Notes: generated from the sequence alone by a model not told the origin. A stretch of 64,000 bases of DNA from Blastomonas aquatica (GCF_014639875.1 NZ_BMGD01000007.1:1-64000); one strand, 5' to 3'. Shown: positions 1-11,335, counted from the stretch's first letter. A program made the numbers and translations.

Positions 1-154
1 ACACAAAATACATGACTGCCCCGAAAGCAAATGCTTCCGGGGCCGCTTCGCGTGCCTGTCGTGCCGCCAGGATTTACCATCTACAGAAACGCGGCCAACG
101 GGAACCTGTCTGCCGCTCGCGCATATCCCTGTTTTGGCTGATTGCGAGACGAAC

Positions 155-1039
155 ATGGCTGCACGTGCCTATTGGAAGGGACACATTCGTCTCGCTTTGG
201 TGTCGATCCCGGTGGAAATCTACGCCGCGACCAAATCGGGCGCGGCGATCAGCTTCCGCCAGATCCACGAACCCAGCGGAAAACCCGTGAAATATGAAAA
301 GATCGTCCCCGGGATTGGCGCGATCGATCATGATGATATCATCAAGGGGTTCGAGCTTTCCAAGGGCAACTATGTGCTGCTGGATGACGAAGAAATCGAG
401 GCTGTGAAGCTCGAGAGCAAACGCACCCTCGAGCTTGTGCAGTTCGTCAGCAACGACGCCATCGACCTTTTGTATTATACCAAGCCCTATTATGTCGTGC
501 CGGCGGACGATCTTGCGGAAGAGGCGTATATCGTGCTGCGCGAGGCGTTGAAGCGGACGAAAAAGGTCGGCCTGGGTCAATTGTCGCTGCGCGGGCAGGA
601 GCAACTGGTCGCCCTGAGGCCCTGCGGTCGCGGGCTGATACTCGAGGTCCTGCGCTACGCCGATGAGGTCAACAAGGCTGCCGACTACTTCCGTGACGTT
701 GCATCATCGAAACCCGATGCTGACCTGCTGGACCTCGCCGAAACGCTGATCGACAAAAAATCGGGCGAGTTCGACGCTTCGGATTATGAAAACCATTACG
801 TCGATGCGTTGAAGCGCGTGATTGCCAAGAAGGCAAAAGCCAAGGGCAAAAGGGTGCTCGAGGATGTCGATGAGCCGGCAGCTGCAGGGGGTAGTTCGAA
901 TGTCATCGATCTGATGGCGGCGCTCAAGGCGTCGGTCGGTGGCAAGAAGACTGTTGTCAAGAAGACCCCGGAAGAAGAAGAATCCGTACCGGCGAAGAAA
1001 GCCCCTTCGAAAAAGTCACCGACACGCAAGCGGGCTTGA
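155..1039 (+). CDS. ku: Ku protein of bacterial non-homologous end joining
   Basis: 294-residue bacterial Ku. It forms a homodimeric ring that threads onto double-strand DNA ends and recruits LigD. The N-terminus MAARAYWKGHIRLALVSIPV is the typical Ku opening, and the core beta-barrel continues to about residue 235. The last 60 or so residues are rich in Lys, Ser and Glu (KKAPSKKSPTRKRA at the end), the basic tail seen in many bacterial Ku proteins that helps DNA binding and threading. I chose the ATG at 155; a TTG at 134 would add seven residues that are not Ku-like. One base separates its stop from the ligD ATG, so the two are co-transcribed and probably translationally coupled. The family call is very secure. 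Confidence 0.96.
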   Translation: MAARAYWKGHIRLALVSIPVEIYAATKSGAAISFRQIHEPSGKPVKYEKIVPGIGAIDHDDIIKGFELSKGNYVLLDDEEIEAVKLESKRTLELVQFVSNDAIDLLYYTKPYYVVPADDLAEEAYIVLREALKRTKKVGLGQLSLRGQEQLVALRPCGRGLILEVLRYADEVNKAADYFRDVASSKPDADLLDLAETLIDKKSGEFDASDYENHYVDALKRVIAKKAKAKGKRVLEDVDEPAAAGGSSNVIDLMAALKASVGGKKTVVKKTPEEEESVPAKKAPSKKSPTRKRA

Positions 1040-1040
1040 T

Positions 1041-3521
1041 ATGGCCAAGGCGTCAGACCCACTTGCGCAATACAACGCCAAACGGGATTTCGCTCTGACG
1101 CCCGAGCCTGCGGGCAAGGCTGGCAAGCCTGGCGGCAATGTCTTCATCGTCCAGAAGCACGATGCCACCCGGCTGCACTTTGATCTGCGCCTCGAGATCG
1201 ACGGCGTCCTCAAAAGCTGGGCGGTCACGAAGGGCCCCAGCGCGAATCCCGACGACAAAAGGCTCGCGGTGCGGACCGAAGATCACCCGATGTCCTATGC
1301 CGATTTCGAGGGCGTGATCCCCAAGGGTGGGTATGGAGGCGGTACCGTGATGCTGTGGGATCGCGGTACATGGGCGCCGATCGCTGGAAAAAGCGCAAGC
1401 GATATCGCTGACGGTCATTTGCATTTCACGCTGCAGGGCGAACGCATGAAAGGTGATTGGCTGCTCGTCCGGATGAAGCCGCGGCCAGGCGAAAAGCGTG
1501 AGAACTGGCTGTTGCGCAAGATCGACGACGCGTTTGCCGGCGGCACCGACGATCTGGTGGGCCGGGAGATCACCAGCGTCGCCACCGGCCGCGCCATGGC
1601 CCAGATCGCCTCTGAGGAAAACGGCGCCAAACCCGCCAAAGCCAACCGCACACCTGGCGCGAAGGCAGCGCCCGTCCGCAGGCCGCGAACATCTGCCAAG
1701 CTTCCTGCGTTCCGTCCGCTCCAGCTTGCGACACTGGCAGACTCCGTGCCAACGGAGCACGACTGGATACACGAGATCAAATATGACGGGTATCGGGCGG
1801 CTGTCGCTGCAACGGGCGACAAGGTCAGGATATACACCCGCAACGGACTGGATTGGACTGACAAATTTGCGCCGCTGGTGCGCCATTTTGCCACGCTCGA
1901 TCTTCCGCCGTGTCTGATCGATGGTGAAATCGTCGCGATGGACAAGGGCGGCAACCCCGACTTTTCTGCCCTGCAGGCCGTGCTCAAGCGGGGGCATGGT
2001 GCGCAGGGCGCGGAAGACGAACTGCTGTTTTTTGCTTTCGACCTGCTCGAACAGGATGGCGAAGCGCTGACATCGCTGGGCAATCTTGAGCGCAAGGAAC
2101 GACTGGAGGCGCTGCTCCATCACGCTGCTCCGCCGATTGCGGTTGCCGATCATGTGATTGGTGCCGGCGAGAGACTGTATGAAGCGATGTGCAGCGCGGG
2201 GCAGGAGGGGATCATTTCCAAGCGCGCCGATGCGAAATATACCGGTAAAAGATCGACCAACTGGACCAAGGTCAAGTGCACCCGCCGCCAGGAGTTCATC
2301 ATCGTTGGCTGGAAGCCGTCAAACGCCAAGGGCCGCCCATTTGCGTCGCTGCTTCTTGCGCAGCATGAGGGCGACGCGCTGGTCTACAAGGGCAATGTGG
2401 GCACCGGGTTCACCAGTGCCGTGATGGACGAACTGGCACGCAAGTTCGCCAAACTGGCCCGCAAAACCGCGCCATTGCCTGTCGATGCTGCCACCGCGCG
2501 CACCGCACAGTGGATAAGACCCACTCTGGTCGCTGAAATTGCCTTTGCCGAATTCACTGCGGGCGGATCGGTTCGCCACGCCAGCTTTCTGGGACTGCGC
2601 GACGACAAGCCTGCGCGCGATGTCGTTCCGGAGCATGCCAAGCCCGCGCCGTCATCAGCATCTTCGGTCAAGATCACCAGCCGGGAGCGGGTGGTCTTTC
2701 CCGAGGCGAAGATCACCAAGGGAGACCTTGCAGATTATTATGCCGCGATCGCGCCGTTGATGATCCCGCAGGCGGCCCGGCGGCCGATAAGCCTGGTGCG
2801 CTGCCCGCAGGGACGCGGCAAGGCATGCTTCTTTCAAAAGCATGATTCCGGTTCGTTTGGTGAGCATGTCCATCAGATCGCAATCCGCGAGAAGGACGGC
2901 GGACATGAGGATTATCTGTATATCGATGACAATGACGGCCTGCTTGCCTGCGTGCAAATGGGGACGATCGAATTCCATGGATGGGCCAGCCAGATAGACG
3001 ATGTTGAACAGCCCGACCGGATGGTTTTCGACCTTGATCCGGACGAGCAACTCACTTTCGCCGACGTGAAAAAGGCGGCGCTGGATATCCGGGGCCATCT
3101 TGCCGATATCGGCCTGGTGAGCTTTGCGATGCTGACAGGTGGCAAGGGCATCCATGTCATCGCGCCGCTCGATCGCGGCCATGACTGGGACGAACACAAA
3201 GGATTTGCGCGGCATTTTGCCGAGGCGCTGGCCATTGCCGAACCCGGCCGCTTCGTCGCGACGATGAGCAAGGCCAAGCGCAAAGGCAGGATATTCATCG
3301 ACTGGTTGCGCAATCAGCGCGGCAGCACGGCGGTGATGCCCTATTCGGCGCGCGCCAGAGCCCATGCGCCGGTGGCAGTCCCGATCAGCTGGGAAGAACT
3401 GCCCAGCATCGACAGTGCCAGCCATTGGACGATCGATGACTGCAAGGATCTGCTCGAGCGTGCAGCCGATCCTGGACTGCGCGGATGGTGCTTTGCCCGG
3501 CAGGCGCTGCCTGGCTATTGA
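1041..3521 (+). CDS. ligD: Multifunctional NHEJ DNA ligase LigD (phosphoesterase-ligase-polymerase)
   Basis: 826-residue three-domain LigD that processes, fills and seals ends held by Ku. The order is a 3'-phosphoesterase domain (residues about 1-170; HDATRLHFDLRLE and YGGGTVMLWDRG motifs), an ATP-dependent ligase (about 215-520; EIKYDGYR with the nucleotidyl lysine at K247) and an archaeo-eukaryotic-primase-like polymerase (about 545-826; VFDLDPDE supplies the metal-binding Asp664 and Asp666). This is the Pseudomonas-type order. The linker around residues 190-215 is Ala/Lys/Pro-rich. The start at 1041 sits directly after the ku stop, and the sequence MAKASDPLAQYNAKRDF is a usual LigD beginning. 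All three active sites look intact, so the ku-ligD pair should be a complete minimal end-joining system. Confidence 0.96.
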   Translation: MAKASDPLAQYNAKRDFALTPEPAGKAGKPGGNVFIVQKHDATRLHFDLRLEIDGVLKSWAVTKGPSANPDDKRLAVRTEDHPMSYADFEGVIPKGGYGGGTVMLWDRGTWAPIAGKSASDIADGHLHFTLQGERMKGDWLLVRMKPRPGEKRENWLLRKIDDAFAGGTDDLVGREITSVATGRAMAQIASEENGAKPAKANRTPGAKAAPVRRPRTSAKLPAFRPLQLATLADSVPTEHDWIHEIKYDGYRAAVAATGDKVRIYTRNGLDWTDKFAPLVRHFATLDLPPCLIDGEIVAMDKGGNPDFSALQAVLKRGHGAQGAEDELLFFAFDLLEQDGEALTSLGNLERKERLEALLHHAAPPIAVADHVIGAGERLYEAMCSAGQEGIISKRADAKYTGKRSTNWTKVKCTRRQEFIIVGWKPSNAKGRPFASLLLAQHEGDALVYKGNVGTGFTSAVMDELARKFAKLARKTAPLPVDAATARTAQWIRPTLVAEIAFAEFTAGGSVRHASFLGLRDDKPARDVVPEHAKPAPSSASSVKITSRERVVFPEAKITKGDLADYYAAIAPLMIPQAARRPISLVRCPQGRGKACFFQKHDSGSFGEHVHQIAIREKDGGHEDYLYIDDNDGLLACVQMGTIEFHGWASQIDDVEQPDRMVFDLDPDEQLTFADVKKAALDIRGHLADIGLVSFAMLTGGKGIHVIAPLDRGHDWDEHKGFARHFAEALAIAEPGRFVATMSKAKRKGRIFIDWLRNQRGSTAVMPYSARARAHAPVAVPISWEELPSIDSASHWTIDDCKDLLERAADPGLRGWCFARQALPGY

Positions 3522-3649
3522 AGTGCCCTGTGTCGCGCAAAGACAGGGCGGTTGCCTAGCTGATTCGGGACTGCACATTAAGGCCGGCGATGCGGTTGCG
3601 GATCAGAACCACCAAGGGCCCGAAGACGCAAACCGCATCGCCTGTGCGC

Positions 3650-5682
<2,033 letters not shown>

Positions 5683-5699
5683 GGGGCAAGTTAGGGGGT

Positions 5700-5886
5700 A
5701 GCGGTGGCGCTGTCGAGCGTTGTTATGAAGCAATGTTCTTCTCAGCACTGCGATTTGCTCGCCCAGAGCGGCATTTTGCTGCTGCGTGTGCGAATGCCGA
5801 TTATCATCCTGTCGCCCGAATTGCAGGGGGCGATAGACTGCTGACGCAGTATCAAACTAGCCAGAGCAACCGCAATATGGCACTTT
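5700..5886 (+). other. Left flank of the reverse transcriptase patch, no gene recognised
   Basis: The 187 bases between the thiC leader and the RT frame contain no convincing gene. Several antiphage RTs use a non-coding RNA encoded next to the RT gene, so this is where one would look, but I recognise no specific RNA fold. No tRNA, direct repeat or attachment-site duplication is evident at either edge of the patch. Confidence 0.35.
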
Positions 5887-7419
5887 ATGAGCGAAGTAGA
5901 TGGATGGACCGGATGTATGAAAAAACTCACGCAACTTGCACATGATGAAGCGATCAAGTTTTTCCTTAAGGGAAGCAGCTACTTTAATGCAGACTTTCCA
6001 CCATACATCAGCTTTGAGCCCATACTCGCGCACGTTTCGGCTGTTCTCAATGGAGCTGACTATGGGGGCTTTAAAAAAAGTAAACCCGAAGATATGTCAG
6101 GTGTAAATTATAGCTTTATTGCTAATAAGGACGGAAGATTTGCTTGGCGGCCGCTCGAACTAATGCATCCTGCGATTTATGTCTCCCTTGTGAACGTTAT
6201 CTGTAAGCCAGAGAACTGAAAAATTATCACGGACCGATTTTCCGATTTCGAGAAGTGCGCTGTGGAATGTTGTAGTGCGCCGGTCCTGTCTGAAGGCGAC
6301 GAGAAGGATCAAGCTTCGCAGATAAAGGAGTGGTGGCAGAAGGTAGAGCAATCCTCAATCACTTACTCACTCGAATTTTCCCACATTCTGCATACCGATG
6401 TAACTGACTGCTATGGATCACTGTACACCCATAGCATTGCATGGTCTCTACATGGAATGAAGCAAGCAAAGGAATCAAAAGGAAAATCAAGTCTGTTAGG
6501 AGACCAAATCGATTATCTCATTCGGGCGGGTCGTTATGGTCAAACAAACGGGATTTCGCAAGGTTCTGTTTTAATGGATTTTTTTGCTGAGATTGTTCTC
6601 GGCTATGTTGACGAATTGATAACGGATAAATTAGACGCAAATTTTGATTACAAAATACTAAGGTATCGAGATGACTATCGCATATTTACCAACGACGACC
6701 AGAAAGCTGAGTATATTCTTAAGACGATTAGTGATTGTCTGAGAAGCGTTGGTATGAGGCTTGGAGTAGCAAAAACATTTGCTCACACGAACGTGATCGA
6801 AGGCTCAATTAAACCTGACAAGATTGCTGGAATTGAACTTCAAGATCTGGGAAAAACTAACGCAAAAACGCTGCAAAAGCAGCTTTTACGATTACATTCG
6901 TTCGGCCGAAAATATCCCAATAGCGGAGCTCTAAAGCGCCTTTTGTCAATACTGCATAAGAGGGTGGCAAGGCAGAAAATCACTCCAGATGATCTCGAGG
7001 TGCAGGTCGCGATAGCGACAGATATTGCTGTAACGTCTCCCACAACCTTTCCAGTTATTGCTGCGATTTTGAGTCATTTGATTTCTCTCCAGCCAGCCGA
7101 ACAAAAATCTGAGCTTTGGAATAAAGTAAAAAACAAAATGAGTAATGTTCCGTATAATGGATACCAAGAGATATGGCTTCAGAGGGTAACTAAACCTACA
7201 GCTGTCGGCCTTGAATTCCTATCTGATGAGGCGATCTGTAAGATCGTCAATGGAGAAAAGGTGACTCTTTGGGAAAATGAGTGGATTGGCTCGAAGGCAC
7301 TAAACGAAGCTCTGGAAGTTAGTCAGATTATGGTTGCAGATGCCAGCGCTGCGTCCGAAGAGATTTATCCAGCAGAAGTCGCCCTCTTTAACGACAATGC
7401 ATTTGCCCTCAGCGGCTAG
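5887..7419 (+). pseudogene. Abi/UG (DRT-like) reverse transcriptase interrupted by one in-frame TGA
   Basis: A single reading frame of about 510 codons is broken only by TGA at 6217-6219. The part before it (FLKGSSYFNADFPPY, DGRFAWRPLELMHPA, YVSLV) is the N-terminal and fingers region. The part after it carries the palm: DVTDCYGSLYTHS (motif A), QTNGISQGSVLMDF (motif B) and ILRYRDDYRIF (catalytic YxDD, motif C). A helical C-terminal region of about 220 residues follows. From memory of this family, a tryptophan (TGG) normally sits where the TGA is, so one G-to-A change explains the break. Possible starts are ATG 5887 or ATG 5917; neither has a strong ribosome binding site. The gene is far more AT-rich than its neighbours (30% and 45% GC in two 60-base lines I counted), indicating transfer. 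Stand-alone RTs of this kind are abortive-infection or antiphage systems; I cannot assign the UG class. Probably inactive unless the TGA is read through. Confidence 0.8.
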
Positions 7420-7551
7420 CGTAACAAACCTTACCGCGTGGATCGGGCCGTTTTCCTGCTAGCAAGGCTGCCTAAGATTGGACAATCCTGCCATCTCCGC
7501 GGAAACCCAGAAAGCCCAAGTTAACACGACCACCACAGCCAGGAGCCCAGC

Positions 7552-8349
7552 ATGCCCGCGCACGACATCGACTATGAGATCAAGGGACAGGAACTGCAGT
7601 TCGTCGAGATCGAGCTCGATCCCGGCGAGAGTGCGGTGGCCGAGGCGGGTGCGATGGTGTGGAAGGATGCCAGCATCGAGATGACCACGGTGTTCGGTGA
7701 TGGAAGCGGGCCTCAGGGCGGGGGTTTCATGGGCGCGCTGCTTGGCGCGGGCAAGCGTCTGGTGACCGGCGAGAGCCTGTTCACCACGGTGTTCACGCAC
7801 AACGGACGCGGCAAGGCGCGGGTCGCGTTTGGTGCGCCGACGCCGGGGAACATTCTGCCGCTGGATCTGAGCAACTATGGCGGCACGCTGATCTGTCAGA
7901 AGGACAGCTTTCTGGCCGCCGCAAAGGGCGTGTCGATCGGAATCCACTTCCAGCGGCGCATCCTCACCGGGCTGTTCGGCGGCGAGGGCTTCATCATGCA
8001 GAAGCTCGAGGGCGATGGCATGGTCTTCGTCCAAATGGGCGGCACGCTGATCGAGCGCGAACTGGGCCCAAGCGAGGAGCTGCATGTCGATACCGGCTGT
8101 GTCGCGGCGTTCACCTCGGGCGTGGATTTCGATCTGGTCTCGGCGGGCGGGATCAAGTCGTCGCTGTTCGGCGGCGAGGGGCTGTTCTTTGCGCGGCTGC
8201 GCGGGCCGGGGCGTGTGTGGATTCAGTCGCTGCCGTTCTCGCGGCTCGCCGGACGGATGCTGGCTGCCGCCGGAAGCCGGGGTGGTCAGAACCGGGGCGA
8301 GGGATCGGCGCTGGGGTCTTTGGGCGATTTGATCAGCGGCAACAGATGA
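7552..8349 (+). CDS. AIM24 / TIGR00266 family protein
   Basis: 265-residue protein of the AIM24 family (DUF124, TIGR00266), beta-rich single-domain proteins named after a yeast mitochondrial biogenesis factor; the bacterial function is unknown. Family features include DPGESAVAEAGAMVWKD near the N-terminus, Gly-rich GDGSGPQGGGFMGALLGAGKRL in the middle, and the C-terminal FARLRGPGRVWIQSLP. No signal peptide or membrane segment is visible. The GC-rich sequence resumes about 130 bases after the RT frame, so this gene lies on the host side of the AT-rich patch. It is the first plus-strand gene after the patch and converges with the MipA gene, 31 bases away. The family call is good; the role is not known. 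Confidence 0.88.
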   Translation: MPAHDIDYEIKGQELQFVEIELDPGESAVAEAGAMVWKDASIEMTTVFGDGSGPQGGGFMGALLGAGKRLVTGESLFTTVFTHNGRGKARVAFGAPTPGNILPLDLSNYGGTLICQKDSFLAAAKGVSIGIHFQRRILTGLFGGEGFIMQKLEGDGMVFVQMGGTLIERELGPSEELHVDTGCVAAFTSGVDFDLVSAGGIKSSLFGGEGLFFARLRGPGRVWIQSLPFSRLAGRMLAAAGSRGGQNRGEGSALGSLGDLISGNR

Positions 8350-8380
8350 TCGTCGCCGCGCATCAGGCAGCGGCGCTCAA

Positions 8381-9370
8381 TCAGAACGTGTAGGTCAGCC
8401 CCGCCCCGCCAAAGAACTGGTTGGCATCGCCGCGGATGCTGACGATCGGGCTATCGGCGGCATCGCCCTGCATGCGCAAATAGCTGCCCAGCACGAACAC
8501 GCCCCAGCCGCCATCGAGCGCATCGCCCGACAGATCGAAGCCGAGCAGTGCGCTTGCGCCCAGCGACTTGAGCCCGCCGCCAGCGCGGTATTGCGGCAGG
8601 CCCGATACGGCGCTGCCCGCGGCATCGACGCTGAAGTAATAATCGGCAAAATTCCCATCGACGATATCGCCCGAGACCGACAGGTTGATCACGCCCTTGG
8701 CCCCCAGCAGCTTGTTATAGCTGACCGAAGGCGTCACGACCGCGCCCGAGTGTGCGCCGGCGATGTCGTAGACCGCATCGGTCTGGAAGGTCAGGCTGTC
8801 GAACCGGTCGAAGATGCGGTTGACCTTGATCCCCGCGCTGCCGCCGATTTCCACCGCGATGTTTCTGTCACCCAGTTGCTGCACCACCTCGTCGCGGATG
8901 CGGGCGACGCGATCGAACCGGGCCCTGATCAGGGGGCCTGCGATGTATTCGACCTTGGGAAACAAGGGATCCTTGATCAGATCGACGAACAGCCCGGGGC
9001 CGCGCGCGGCAAAGGCGTATCCCTTGTAGTTGCCCTGAACGACCGGTGCGGGGAACAGCACATACTGGTTCGATCCTTCATAGCTGGGAACGAACCCCGC
9101 GCCCATGCCCACGGTGATCGTGAAATCCTTGGCGAACACCGACTGTGACAGCCGTGCCCCAAAAGCGAGCAGCTTCATTTCCTCTTCGGTGGGGCCATAA
9201 GGCCGAGCTTGCGCTGCATCGGGGCGCGCGGTCACGACGACGGTTGCGTCGGTGGGGGCCGGGGTGGGTTGCGCGATGGTCTGGGGCTGATTTTGGGCGA
9301 TGTTCTGTGCAGCGGCAGGGGTGGCCGCGCTCGCAAACAGTGCGAGGGGTAGAAATGATCTCGTGAGCAT
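8381..9370 (-). CDS. MipA/OmpV family outer-membrane protein
   Basis: 329-residue outer-membrane beta-barrel protein of the MipA/OmpV family. The first 23 residues (MLTRSFLPLALFASAATPAAAQN) form a signal peptide with an AxA cleavage site, followed by a Pro/Thr/Ala-rich linker to about residue 55. Alternating aromatic strands then run to the end, which finishes GGAGLTYTF with a terminal Phe, the usual BAM recognition residue. ATG 9370 is chosen because the signal peptide begins there; longer versions add non-secretory sequence. It is divergent from aceA across a 286-base region with two inverted repeats. MipA proteins link to murein-hydrolase scaffolding in E. coli, but many family members are simply outer-membrane proteins of unknown cargo. 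Confidence 0.86.
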   Translation of the reverse strand: MLTRSFLPLALFASAATPAAAQNIAQNQPQTIAQPTPAPTDATVVVTARPDAAQARPYGPTEEEMKLLAFGARLSQSVFAKDFTITVGMGAGFVPSYEGSNQYVLFPAPVVQGNYKGYAFAARGPGLFVDLIKDPLFPKVEYIAGPLIRARFDRVARIRDEVVQQLGDRNIAVEIGGSAGIKVNRIFDRFDSLTFQTDAVYDIAGAHSGAVVTPSVSYNKLLGAKGVINLSVSGDIVDGNFADYYFSVDAAGSAVSGLPQYRAGGGLKSLGASALLGFDLSGDALDGGWGVFVLGSYLRMQGDAADSPIVSIRGDANQFFGGAGLTYTF

Positions 9371-9495
9371 GAATGAGCTATCCCGTGAATGCGCAATGGC
9401 ACGATAAGGACACGCGCCGTTGCTCCATATGTTGCATTGCAGCGGAATGCGGCATGAATTTGGCAGCCTGCGATCTGGTGTCAGTCCTCGCCACC

Positions 9496-9511
9496 TGTAA
9501 ATTAATTTACA
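9496..9511. promoter_or_regulatory. Perfect 16-bp palindrome in the mipA/aceA intergenic region
   Basis: TGTAAATTAATTTACA is identical to its reverse complement. It is AT-rich in a GC-rich genome, lies 126 bases from the MipA-family start and 146 from the aceA start, and looks like a dimeric regulator operator. The cognate regulator is not known. Confidence 0.5.
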
Positions 9512-9611
9512 TAATGACACTTCATGATCCAATTTCTGGCGTAAAGCGACACTGAATTGCAGGGGTTTGAATAGGGAATGACGCGGATTGCGCGTATCTA
9601 GCAGTCAGCAA

Positions 9612-9628
9612 GTGTCAATTTATGACAC
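9612..9628. promoter_or_regulatory. GTGTCA-N5-TGACAC inverted repeat just upstream of aceA
   Basis: Six-base arms GTGTCA and TGACAC separated by ATTTA, ending 28 bases before the aceA ATG. The position suits a repressor site over the promoter or early transcript. A single TGACAC half-site also occurs at 9515-9520. Confidence 0.5.
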
Positions 9629-9656
9629 AGCATGACTCGCAGAAGGACCTCACACC

Positions 9657-11249
9657 ATGCCTTATACCGACCAAATCCGCGCAAACGAGCAGCTTATCGG
9701 TACCAAGCAGGGCCGCTGGACCGGCATCGATGCCGAGTCGGTCGCGCGCATGCAGTTGCAGAACCGCTTCCGCACCGGGCTCGATATCGCGCGCTATACC
9801 GCCAAGATCATGCGCGAAGACATGGCCGCTTATGACGCGGACTCGTCGCAGTACACCCAGTCGCTGGGATGCTGGCATGGCTTCATCGCGCAGCAGAAGA
9901 TGATTTCGATCAAGAAGCATTTCGGCACCACCAAGCGCAAGTATCTGTACCTGTCGGGCTGGATGGTCGCCGCATTGCGCAGCGATTTCGGCCCGCTGCC
10001 CGATCAGTCGATGCACGAGAAGACCAGCGTTCCCGCGCTGATCGAAGAGCTCTACACCTTCCTTCGCCAGGCAGACGCGCGCGAACTCGATCTGCTGTTC
10101 AGCGGCATCGACAAGGCCCGCGCCGCCGGTGACAGCGCCAAGGAGCAGGAGCTGCTGGCGCAGGTCGACAATTTCCAGACCCATGTCGTTCCGATCATCG
10201 CCGATATCGACGCCGGGTTCGGCAATGCCGAAGCCACTTATCTGCTCGCCAAGAAGATGATCGAGGCAGGGGCCTGCGCGCTGCAGATCGAAAACCAGGT
10301 GTCCGACGAAAAGCAGTGCGGCCACCAGGACGGCAAGGTCACCGTGCCGCACGAGGACTTCCTTGCGAAGATCCGCGCCTGCCGATATGCGTTCCTCGAA
10401 CTCGGCGTAGAAGATGGCGTCATCGTCACCCGCACCGACTCGCTGGGTGCGGGCCTCACCAAGCAGATCGCGGTGAGCAACGAGCCGGGCGATCTGGGCG
10501 ACCAGTACAACAGCTTCCTCGACTGCGAGGAAATCGACCCCGCCACCGCGCGCAACGGCGATGTCATCATCAACCGCAACGGCAAGCTGATGCGTCCCAA
10601 GCGTCTGCCCAGCAACCTGTTCCAGTTCCGCGAAGGCACCGGCGAGGACCGCTGCGTTCTGGACAGCATCACGAGCCTGCAGAACGGCGCCGACCTGCTC
10701 TGGATCGAGACTGAAAAGCCGCACGTCGAACAGATCGCCGGCATGATGGACCGCGTTCGCGAGGTCATCCCCAACGCCAAGCTTGTCTACAACAACTCGC
10801 CCTCGTTCAACTGGACGCTCAATTTCCGTCAGCAGGTGTATGATGCGATGGTGTCCGAGGGGCTGGACGTATCGGATTATGACCGTGCGCAGCTGATGGA
10901 TGCCAAGTACGACCAGACCGAATTGGGCATCGCCGCCGACAAGCGCATCCGCACCTTCCAGGCCGATGGTGCCAAGCGCGCGGGCATCTTCCATCACCTG
11001 ATCACGCTGCCGACCTATCACACCGCAGCGCTTTCGACCGACAACCTCGCCAAGGAGTATTTCGGCGAGGCGGGCATGTTGGGCTATGTGCTCGGCGTCC
11101 AGCGCCAGGAACTGCGCCAGGGCATCGCCTGTGTGAAGCACCAGAACATGTCGGGCAGCGACATCGGCGATGCGCACAAGGAATATTTCGCAGGCGAGGC
11201 AGCCTTGAAGGCTGGTGGCGTCAACAACACGATGAACCAGTTCGGATAA
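9657..11249 (+). CDS. aceA: Isocitrate lyase
   Basis: 530-residue isocitrate lyase, which splits isocitrate into glyoxylate and succinate, the first step of the glyoxylate shunt for growth on acetate or fatty acids. The active-site signature DEKQCGH is at residues 217-223 with catalytic Cys221. The length and the KQCGH variant (instead of KKCGH) match the longer Pseudomonas-type subgroup. Other family blocks are GWMVAALRSDFGPLPDQS, DIDAGFGNAEATYLL, NNSPSFNWTLNFRQQ and the C-terminal HQNMSGSDIGDAHKEYF. A ribosome-binding-like AAGGA lies about eight bases before the ATG. Malate synthase is not adjacent. Inverted repeats upstream suggest carbon-source control. It is monocistronic and followed by a strong terminator. 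Confidence 0.97.
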   Translation: MPYTDQIRANEQLIGTKQGRWTGIDAESVARMQLQNRFRTGLDIARYTAKIMREDMAAYDADSSQYTQSLGCWHGFIAQQKMISIKKHFGTTKRKYLYLSGWMVAALRSDFGPLPDQSMHEKTSVPALIEELYTFLRQADARELDLLFSGIDKARAAGDSAKEQELLAQVDNFQTHVVPIIADIDAGFGNAEATYLLAKKMIEAGACALQIENQVSDEKQCGHQDGKVTVPHEDFLAKIRACRYAFLELGVEDGVIVTRTDSLGAGLTKQIAVSNEPGDLGDQYNSFLDCEEIDPATARNGDVIINRNGKLMRPKRLPSNLFQFREGTGEDRCVLDSITSLQNGADLLWIETEKPHVEQIAGMMDRVREVIPNAKLVYNNSPSFNWTLNFRQQVYDAMVSEGLDVSDYDRAQLMDAKYDQTELGIAADKRIRTFQADGAKRAGIFHHLITLPTYHTAALSTDNLAKEYFGEAGMLGYVLGVQRQELRQGIACVKHQNMSGSDIGDAHKEYFAGEAALKAGGVNNTMNQFG

Positions 11250-11300
11250 TCCGAAAGATCAAACCAAACCGATAAGGTTTTCCTGGGGAGGAAAAAGATC

Positions 11301-11335
11301 AACCCGTCGGCGGCAACGTCGGCGGGTTTTCTTTT
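11301..11335 (+). terminator. Rho-independent terminator after aceA
   Basis: AACCCGTCGGC pairs with GTCGGCGGGTT (11 pairs, two of them G-U) around a GGCAAC loop, followed by TTCTTTT. It lies 52 bases after the aceA stop. Confidence 0.85.

Noticed and set aside
6217-6219. TGA as a general tryptophan codon (alternative code) in the RT gene
   Set aside because: Trp is coded by TGG elsewhere in the same frame (for example in KEWWQKV), and other genes here end with TGA.
9615-11177. Long open frame antisense to isocitrate lyase
   Set aside because: Same kind of shadow; the sense frame is a full-length, motif-complete enzyme.
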